Source of the DNA: Lunularia cruciata
Lineage: Eukaryota > Streptophyta > Marchantiopsida > Lunulariales > Lunulariaceae
Assembly (NCBI GenBank): GCA_948567375.1
Contig: OX419761.1
Coordinates: 14,944,501-15,008,500, forward strand
Reading direction: 5' to 3'
DNA: 64,000 nucleotides
Part shown: in pieces, positions 56,621 through 64,000 of the stretch
Numbering within the stretch: the stretch's first letter is position 1
How the letters are laid out: each line of letters begins with the position of its first letter
The notes under the pieces: model-generated
The model's input: the letters and a program-made list of their open reading frames with translations, nothing else
Databases searched by the model: none
Told to the model about the DNA's origin: nothing
Program-made: the position numbers and the translations under genes

Positions 56621-57346
56621 TATAATACCAAGAGCTAGCCATACACTAGATGTGAAATTTGTTTTGGTAACATCTAGAATGATGTTATACATGATGGTCA
56701 AAATAGATTTGAAAGGAGTATCACCAAAAGTGTACTTCTACTAATAGAGTAGAAACAGAAATAGACTTGAGAACCTTAGAACCAATAGCTAGACATATGA
56801 TTTAAAGGTGAGAATTGGTTTGGTAACATTTGGAAGGATGTTACACATGATTGACTAAGCAGATTAAAAAGAGGTATCACCAAAAGGGGACATCTACTAA
56901 TAGAGTAGGAACCGAAATATGCATGAAAGGGAATTTCAGAGGCCTAAACGGATGAATTAGGCCTCAAAAATATGCCAATTCTCCCCCCCCCCAACAAAAG
57001 AAAGGCTAGCCTTCCTCCCCTTGGTTTGTCTTGTCAAGAGCTTTCCAATGGTACCTTACTCCGTGATTCTGAGACTCCTATAGGAAGATTCTCTAAAAGA
57101 TTCCCTCCGGTCAAAGCTTGTTTGACCAACCAGATAGGACCTAGACCGACATGTTACCCATCCAAGTAAGTAATCCAAGGGTGGAGCTTGCTGACATGTC
57201 ACCTATCTGTGTGCCTAATCCTATGGTGGAGCTTCCTTGGAGTAGATCCTCTTTGTCTATATAATAAAGAGAAGGTGCTCCTTTGGGGCACCAAATGTTG
57301 AGTGTGTAATCTGTGTTTTCTCTCTTCTTGTCCTTGGAGTATTACA
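56621..57346 (+). repeat. Solo LTR of family I/III
   Basis: A 726-bp LTR in plus orientation (TATAATACC to AGTATTACA), complete and flanked by a perfect 5-bp target duplication, with no internal region. It formed by recombination between the two LTRs of an element. Family features present: the U3 duplication, AACATC-N6-GATGTT dyad, TATA box (CTATATAATAAAGAG near 57258-57272) and a C-run at 56986-56993. Confidence 0.93.
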
Positions 57347-57351
57347 AAAGC
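57347..57351. repeat. Target-site duplication AAAGC (right)
   Basis: Second copy of the 5-bp duplication created by integration of the element now reduced to a solo LTR. Confidence 0.85.
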
Positions 57352-57869
57352 TCAACATCAAAGAAGTGAGCTCTTTGGAGTTGCACTTCCAAGGTATACC
57401 CCTATATTCAACCTAGATCTCCAATCCTAATTATGTAAGAGTGTAAATCATGCAAGCGATGATGGGTCTCATGGTGTGATCAATAGCCTTAACACAAAAT
57501 CTGGCCACCACTAAGTAGTCTATGAGCAACTACTAGTATAACATTGACCGCCAAGACTATCACTCCAACATCTAAGTAAACTAGCCTTGGCACTACAAAT
57601 GTTTTCATGCATATATACATTATAGTCAACATCATATATTATAGAAGCACAACTAAATATAGAAGTCATACATGAACTTAAAAGTATCACAATTGCTCCC
57701 TAGATAGTAGTTAGGTTCCCTTAACTCCATATAACTATCTACTCTAAGTATGTGATATGCTCTATGGTGGAAAAAGATCAAGAGGCCAGGTGCTATTAAG
57801 CCCCATCATTAGTTCCTTGTTTGCAATCTATATCACATAAAAAATGAACTAGCTATAGGTTGAGTACAT

Positions 57870-58198
57870 CAAGGATATAGCCATTCTCCTTGAGGAACTA
57901 ATATGAGGGGATGATTCAAACATACCATATGCCTCCATCCCCTCAAACAACTATCACACACCAACATAGTAGTAACTCCACCAAAAGAGCCACATAACAT
58001 ACACCAAAATCATGCATATACAACAACCAAGCTTGGTCCATAGTGCCATCAATGTTTGGGAGGTGGCATGGCACATAATTATACAATTCTATAATAATTT
58101 ATATATTATATTTATAATTATATAAATTATATAATTATATGGCACATATGATCCTTCCAAACAACACCATCATCATGTCCTTCCAACATGAAGACTTG

Positions 58199-58200
<2 letters not shown>
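57870..58200 (-). pseudogene. PHD finger ORF relic (copy P3)
   Basis: Minus-strand translation near 57995-57880 gives CMLCGSFGGV, MLVCDSCLRGW, HMVC, then QGEWLYP, a stop and C. The first six zinc ligands and the family Gly-Trp are present; the penultimate Cys is Tyr and one codon is inserted before the His. Further upstream HDDGVVWKDH and CHLPNIDGTMD match copy P1 across a small AT insert. Confidence 0.7.

Positions 58201-58202
<2 letters not shown>

Positions 58203-58263
<61 letters not shown>
58203..58263. repeat. (AT)n microsatellite, about 30 repeats
   Basis: Uninterrupted alternating AT. It abuts the truncated start of the element IV LTR, whose first about 160 bp are missing. Confidence 0.97.
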
Positions 58264-58268
<5 letters not shown>

Positions 58269-58827
58269 ACAAATTATCTAGAGGTGAAAATTGGCTTGGT
58301 AATACCTTTAGGGAAGTTATATATGATGGTCAAAGTAGATCATACAAAAGTGTCAACAAAAGAGTATTTCCACTAATAGAGCGAAGGTCAAAAACACCTT
58401 GAAAACTTCAAAGCCAATTTTGAAAGCCTAAATAAATAAATTAGGCTTTGAAAAATTAAATTATTCTCCCTTACTTATTTCACTAAGATAATTTTAATGG
58501 TACCTTACCCATGCTATTCTAAACTTCCAATAAGAATATTCTCCAAAGATCCTATTTGGTCAAACTTGTTTGACCAACCAAATAGGACAAGGATCAACAT
58601 ATCATCAATCCATATAGCTAATTTAAGGGTGGAACTTGCTAACATATCACTAATCCATGTATTTGATCCAAGGGTGTAGCTCTCTTTGAGTGGATCCTCT
58701 TTGCTATATAAGACAGAAAAGGTACCCCTTTGGAGCATTTAAGTATTGAAAAATGAAAACTTATGTTTCTCTTGTATTTATTTTCTTGTGTTTCTCCTAG
58801 GATTTCTCCTATCGTCAAAATATTACA
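58264..58827 (+). repeat. Truncated 5' LTR of element IV
   Basis: Aligns to the family I/III LTR (reverse complement of 708-1384) from its inner duplication unit onward: GAGGTGAAAATTGGCTTGG, CAAACTTGTTTGACCAACCA, a TATA-like CTATATAAG (58711-58719), and end ATATTACA. Confidence 0.75.
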
Positions 58828-58828
58828 A

Positions 58829-58845
58829 TGGTATTAGAGTAGATG
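58829..58845 (+). other. Primer binding site of element IV
   Basis: TGGTATTAGAGTAGATG right after the LTR; initiator tRNA-Met type with one mismatch in the first 11 bases. Confidence 0.7.
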
Positions 58846-58849
58846 TTTC

Positions 58850-60560
58850 AATTAAAATGAATGGATCACTTTTCTTTAGGAACATGGGCTACTAAGACTA
58901 AGTAATTTCAAGAGGAAAAAATTAGTGCAATCAATAGATTGGGATGTTTGAGAGAGAGGATGGGATGGATGCTTCTTGAAAGTGATTTCCTACACTGCAT
59001 ATTTTGTTGCACATCAAGATTATGTACATTCAATGTGAGCAAGTGAGAGCAAAGTTCATGGAAAAAAGAATGAATTTGCAATCTTATGATTCTACTTGTG
59101 GTGATATACTAAACAAAGTGAATTTTAGTAATTTACAATCTGTTATGATGCAATGGATTTGAATATAACAAATGCATTCTATTTCAACACTCAAATAGAA
59201 ATCCATTATATAGTTAGACCAAAAGTGATGTTTAGGGATTTCATAGTCCACAATTTTGGTGAGGAATATTATTAATGAGTGATTGCCTTTGAGGTCCCAA
59301 TGGTACTCCTAATCATTTGCGTCTCCTCTCAAGTGATCATATTAACCCTCTATTGAAGTAGGAGGTATCAATTGAGCATTTATTGTGTGTACAAATCATG
59401 TAGCCATAGTTGCAAGATTTGATGCAAGAAATGTAGTGGATGTTGAACAAGTTTAAGGAGATTAAGATGACAATTGAGGCATTACAATGTCAAGTACCTA
59501 CTTTCAAGAACAATCATGTAATGAAGAAGGGAAATCATCCCAAAACCCAATAATAGTGGCCAATGACACTTGGAAAATCACTCATGCCAATGACACCAAC
59601 CCTAAATAAATGAAATCATATTGTTAGTATGGATGATGAAGACATGCAATATCAAGCCTTACAAGGGATAACATTCTATGGGAGTAATGGAAAATTAGAT
59701 CTCAAGAATGAATTGATACGTTTAATTATTTACAACCAAGATCATTGATCATTTCACAAGCATGCTTGCATGTGGATACTTGAGTGATAAAGCCCTCATA
59801 TGGTATGATGCTTGGGAATGATCAATGTTGGTGTAAGGAAGAAAGATCACTTTGAAGGTGCTGCAAGAAGAGCTATTGCAAAATTTTCACTTCATGATTC
59901 TATAAAAATGGCTTGAACATGACTATAAAGGTTGAAGCAGAAGAAAAACATACAAAATATATGGAGGCATTTCTTGATGTATAGGTTTCTATAATTGATA
60001 AGCCTAGGAAAAGCTCTTGAAAATTTCAAATGGGGGTTAAAAGAGAGAATTTACCAAGAGATAATGGTACAAAATTCTTGTGCAATTTTTGAAACCATAA
60101 TTTGTACTCAAAAAATAGCAAGAATGCTTGGAGGAGGGAAGAGGTAGTCTCAACATAACACTATTGGGTTGAAACATCACACTTGGGTGGACCAGTTCTT
60201 ATGGAATTGAGAATATTTGTTTTGAAGACCAATGAGCATGATCGCTCCAAGGAGAATGCGGATGGGTCAAAGAAAGGAGAGATGGAATCACACAAGGAGA
60301 AGGGGCTTGAGTAGAACAATGACATTGTTACAAATTTGATTGAGTTTGGCAAATAGCCATCAATTGTCATGCCCGTCTTCCACTTGACCTCCATACTTGC
60401 GACCTTTGAACAACTTAGCTTTACAATAAACCAAAGAGGAGGATGCTGAAATCACATTAGAAAACAAAGATTCCCAATAAAAATATCTTGTGGCCTTATT
60501 AGCTCAATAGAGAAGAGTAAAAGCAAGAGGAAAGAAGACGAGTATGCAAAGGTTGCGGGA
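58850..60560 (+). pseudogene. Gag relic of element IV
   Basis: Translation near 59190-59300 gives FNTQIEIHYIV, RPKVMFRDF, NFGEEYY, two stops, VIAFEVP, matching gag of elements I and III. Further 3' the capsid part is unreadable over long stretches. Inactive. Confidence 0.7.
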
Positions 60561-60960
60561 GAAAAGTACACAATTGATTGTTGTAAATGATATCCTAGAA
60601 GGCAATCAAGTATGAGTATTTATAAACCCTAGAGCAATAGAGAATTTCTTGTCTCATTTTGTTATAATAAGTTTGGAGATAGAACTAGAGAAGGATGAGA
60701 ATGAAGAACTAGAGTTAACTAATGGTCAAACAAAGAGGACTGAGTTGTTAACTATAAAGATAATACTCTCTATAAGAGAGTATCAAGAGGAAATTGAGTG
60801 GCAAGTGATATAATTAGCTTGTGAAAATTTGATCTTAGGCATGCCATGGATGGAGCATTACAACCTCATGGTAGATTGGAGAAAGAAAATAGTGAGAACT
60901 AGCCAATGGAAGATAATTGGAGATAGAGAAAGATCTTAAAGGCAAGAATTGCCTCTCTTG
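60561..60960 (+). pseudogene. Protease relic of element IV
   Basis: VFINPRAIENFLSH (active Asp changed to Asn) and, after a stop, LILGMPWMEHYNLMVDW, aligned to the element III protease. Confidence 0.7.
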
Positions 60961-61014
60961 TCATATAGATGACAGCTATTGGTAAGACATATATATGTTT
61001 CATATACCTAACAA

Positions 61015-61500
61015 GAGAAGTCTAGAGTGTACAACTTAATGGGAAAATTCATGAGAATTTGAAAAATTTGGCCGATGAGTTTAAAGATGTCTTTCTTGAT
61101 GATTCACTCAAGATTATCACCAAAAAAGAGAGTAGATAGTAAAATTGAGATACTTCCTAGGAAGACATCTCTTTATATGGCCCCATATCAACTACCACCT
61201 CATGAGTTAGAGCAGTGCAAGGCTCAAATCAAGGATATGCTATGGAATAGGTTTATCCAACCCAATATATCACCATATGAGGCTCTTGTCTTGTCAGTGT
61301 GATACAAATGTGCATTGATTATTGGGGCTTAGATCAAAAAATGATGAAGAATAAATAATCATTATTGCACATGGATGACTTGTTTGATGAACTCAATGGG
61401 GGAAGAACACTTCACCAAAATTGATCTATGGAGCAATTGCAACCAAATTAAGATTATGAAGGAAGACATACACAAAACTACCTTTAGATTTGAAATAGAC
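61015..61500 (+). pseudogene. N-terminal RT relic of element IV
   Basis: KKRVDSKIEILPRKTSLYMA then APYQLPPHELEQCKAQIKDM (61075-61302), then a frame-broken CIDY-like segment and KEDIHKTTFRF. It aligns with 17900-18297 (minus) of element III and stops before the catalytic Asp pair. Confidence 0.75.
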
Positions 61501-62063
61501 GCATCTTCATATCGGTCTTCCATAGCTCAAGACCAATAACTACAACCTCTCCCTACATAGAGGGCTTTGCACCAAAGCCTAATGAGATCTTTTATGGTAT
61601 ATAGACCTTCTCTATAGGTCTCATCAAATGGAAAATCCCACTTTGGTTGTCCAATGAGGCAACTACAAGTGTGAACCAAGATTACTCAAATATAGGTTTA
61701 ATTGGTAACTCCTCCAACCTAGAAATCACTACTATTATGAATCATCAGTAATTGAAATGATCCCATGCTCCTCAACCAAGTCAACTCTATCATCAAACAC
61801 CTTTGCTTTAGAAGCAAGAACCACATCATTCTTACTCTCAGAACGTGTGATAGCCAACCAAAACACTAGAGATGGGTCAAATTTCAATGTAAACATGTCA
61901 TTGTTTGAGAAAAAAAGGAATGTATAATCAACTAAGCTACTCCTAACATTGTGGTAGACTCAATCTATGTAGTAGCAAGTGATTGACTAGTATCTAATCC
62001 ATCATGCACTCCATCATCACACCTACACTAGGATGTTTAAGACACATGGATGCTATTTATAAT
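61501..62063. other. No gene recognised
   Basis: Sequence after the breakpoint of element IV; no supported feature. Confidence 0.45.
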
Positions 62064-62544
62064 ATAGAGCTATAGCTCAAGGGAGATTAGATTCAAGCAC
62101 TAAGGCTTCCACCTCTTATACTAGTGATAGAGATATCATGGACTTTATGTGCAAAGCAACATAGGTAGATACATCTACCATAATGATTAGGAATGCAATA
62201 CATGCTCCAAAGCCTAGGGGAGAATCAATGGATTTGGATCCATAGAGAGGAGTGTTTGGTAGACAAGTTGTACTTCCCTAGTCTTTCACACTCTTTGAGG
62301 CACTACACCTCAAAGAATGTGAAAATCTAGATAAATATGACCTATCTACCAACCTCTCCTCTCTATGGGTCCAACTCCATTGATGCTTCTCTAGGCTTTG
62401 GGGTATGTATTGCACTCCTAGTCATTATAGCATATGCATCTACCTATGCTGCTTTGCACATAAAGTCCATGACATGTACATCACTAGCATAAGAGGTGGA
62501 AGCCTTAATGCTTGAATCTGATCTCCTCTAAGCTACAGCAATAG
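62064..62544. repeat. Long inverted duplication, arms about 237 bp, 7-nt loop
   Basis: Arms about 62064-62300 and 62308-62544 are reverse complements with scattered mismatches; loop CACTACA at 62301-62307, closed by CTTTGAGG/CCTCAAAG. Shared blocks include AAGGCTTCCACCTCTTAT, ATGGACTTTATGTGCAAAGC and CAATACAT..CCAAAGCCTAG. Both arms read as the same protein in their outer-to-inner sense (ASTSY, MDFMCKA) with TAG stops, so it is an inverted duplication of retroelement coding sequence. Confidence 0.88.
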
Positions 62545-62720
62545 CTATGCTAGCCAACCTTTGCTCAAACTACTAAATCTGAGTAGCTATCATTGTATCA
62601 AAAGTAAGGGTAAGTATTGGACTCTTACTAGGTGTAGGTCCTATATCACACCTTACCACCTTGTCTTCCATGACTTGAAGCTCCTCTACCACCTACCATT
62701 GTTGTGTTGTGGTTTGCGTA
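62545..62720 (-). pseudogene. Gag Gly/Arg-rich tail relic
   Basis: The minus strand encodes TMVGGRGASSHGRQGGK near 62690-62640, matching the tail of the gag relic at 5500-5590, then FEQRLASIAIAVA running into the right arm of the inverted duplication. So the hairpin arises from this retroelement family. Confidence 0.5.
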
Positions 62721-64000
62721 GCATGTAAAAAAGTTACTTATCATAGTTTATTCCCCACATTAGTGGAGTAGGTTGTATGATAGATCCGATGGATGAGACG
62801 TTGCCATGTGAGCAATCTATGTACATATATGTGATTGGCTACATGGGTTACAATCTTATCATGTTTGAGGGCTCTAATGTGTATAGGTGAGAGAGAGTGG
62901 AGAGGGTGTTTAGTCAAGGAGCCTCGAGGGAGATGAGGACATTAGGAGTGAGAGTTGTAACAAAGCTTGAGTGTTAGAGCATTGGAGGAGGCATTTGAGC
63001 ATCTGATGTCCCATACTCCTGATCTACCACTCCCAAATCCTTTTCTCATCAGGCTTCAGATTCTACACCACTACGGCTTATGGGAATGGATGGTGAGACA
63101 TTTTGGGATGCTATTCATGGAGTCAATAATGGAAAACCTAGATCCTATTGTCCTTCACGTGCTTACTTACAAGCAAGTCTAGGATTCAACAATATATGTG
63201 CTCCTATAGTTGGGAAGTGCCTGAATTTTTGCTCATGAGCTTCAAGGTGGAGTTGTGGGGTCCACTTGTCAAAAGGTGAAGAGCTAAAAGACAAAATTGC
63301 AAGAGATTAGATTTCAAGAGAAAGAGGAAAATTTTGGAGGACTTTGGAGAGGGCCTTTGAAGAGACAAGACCATGGTCTGAGAGAAGAGCAGGCAGACTA
63401 CAATTCTGAGACAAAATTTGAGAGATTTGAGTCAATTCTATGGGAGATATGATGAATTGAAATAAGGGGGGTACAATTCATACCCAAGAGGACAAAATAG
63501 ACAATTTAGAGAGCTTTGTGAGTCATTTTCATGATCTATTAAGGGGATAGAACAGATGACAAAGGGTTTATAGTGCTGAGCTCAAGAAATGTTAAAATTT
63601 GATCAATCTCTTGCAATTTAGATCTGGCCAATTGAAGTTGGAGCTTTGGAATGTGAGGAGTTGGAGATTACATTCTGATCACATTTGAAGATTTGATCAC
63701 TCTTGAAGTTGTGGTTTGGATCACTTGGGGAAAATTTCCGGTCTTGTTGGTGATCAGGGTTTGCACCTCTATGTCAAGATTTCATGTGAATTCTTCAAAT
63801 ATACAATTCAAGCTTGGATTAAGCATACTTGGGTCTAGAGAGCTCACAAGTTAGCCCAACTCAAGAATCGATCTATATCAAGGGTTTGAGGTTGGAATAG
63901 GGTATTAAACTAAGCAAAGGGTTAGACAAGAGTACAAAAAACTATTGTGAAAATTTTGGTTGACTTTAGGTCCATAGAGAGTGAGAATTGATGCAAGGAA
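62721..64000. other. No gene recognised
   Basis: An open stretch at 62967-63182 has no recognised domain. The rest is purine-rich on the plus strand (63240-64000). Possibly retroelement leader sequence. Confidence 0.4.

Larger units (their letters stand above)
56440..58200 (-). mobile_element. PHD-finger gypsy-type element, copy P3 (split by a solo LTR)
   Basis: The minus strand runs PHD ORF (58200-57870), 3' non-coding sequence, LTR-like unit (about 57675-57352 continued at 56615-56440). It is colinear with copy P1 at 4346-5478. A solo LTR of family I/III sits inside it (56621-57346). A short AT-rich insert interrupts the PHD ORF (about 58075-58140). Confidence 0.6.
58264..61500 (+). mobile_element. 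Element IV: decayed plus-strand gypsy element, 3'-truncated
   Basis: Truncated 5' LTR (58264-58827), primer site, gag, protease and the first part of RT, then similarity ends near 61500. Related to elements I and III but much more diverged. No second LTR in the window. Confidence 0.75.

Overview
This looks like a stretch of a land-plant nuclear genome. A plant-type TMEM147 gene with seven exons, a KRI1-family gene and a nuclear-type tRNA-Lys(UUU) sit among chromodomain Ty3/gypsy elements primed by initiator tRNA-Met. Nonsense mutations fall mostly at CAG or CGA codons, as expected for decay of methylated CHG and CG cytosines. A moss, liverwort or other non-seed plant is my guess, not a demonstration.

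Layout. 1-14.3 kb: nested LTR-retrotransposon debris. It holds the 5' end of a minus-strand gypsy element (family I/III), an older gag relic, the 3' end of an element encoding a PHD finger, and the 5' LTR and gag of a related minus-strand element whose LTR was split by a nearly complete chromovirus (element II, 8319-13958). 14.8-21.3 kb: a second complete but decayed chromovirus (element III). 21.3-26 kb: AT-rich DNA with two 5'-truncated pieces of a non-LTR retrotransposon and a 103-bp triple tandem repeat. 26-37.7 kb: a gene island with tRNA-Lys, the KRI1 gene (with a short uORF) and the TMEM147 gene. 37.7-50.1 kb: a cluster of copies of the same non-LTR family; the best copy encodes an N-terminal zinc finger, a reverse transcriptase, a CCHC knuckle and a restriction-like endonuclease (RLE). 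50-54 kb: mostly unannotatable DNA. 54-64 kb: more retrotransposon relics, including a second PHD-encoding copy with a nested solo LTR (perfect 5-bp target duplication), a decayed plus-strand gypsy element, an (AT)n microsatellite and a long inverted duplication with a 7-nt loop.

Host genes: KRI1 acts in 40S ribosomal subunit maturation in the nucleolus; TMEM147 is an ER membrane protein of the multipass translocon (BOS complex). They lie on the same strand but are not functionally linked by anything visible here.

Best candidates for something new: (1) perfect heat-shock elements stacked upstream of a TATA box in the LTR of element II; (2) an RLE-class non-LTR retrotransposon family in a plant, with a conserved 3'-UTR hairpin; (3) a gypsy-type element with a PHD finger where chromoviruses carry a chromodomain; (4) an inverted duplication of retroelement coding sequence that would transcribe as a long hairpin RNA.
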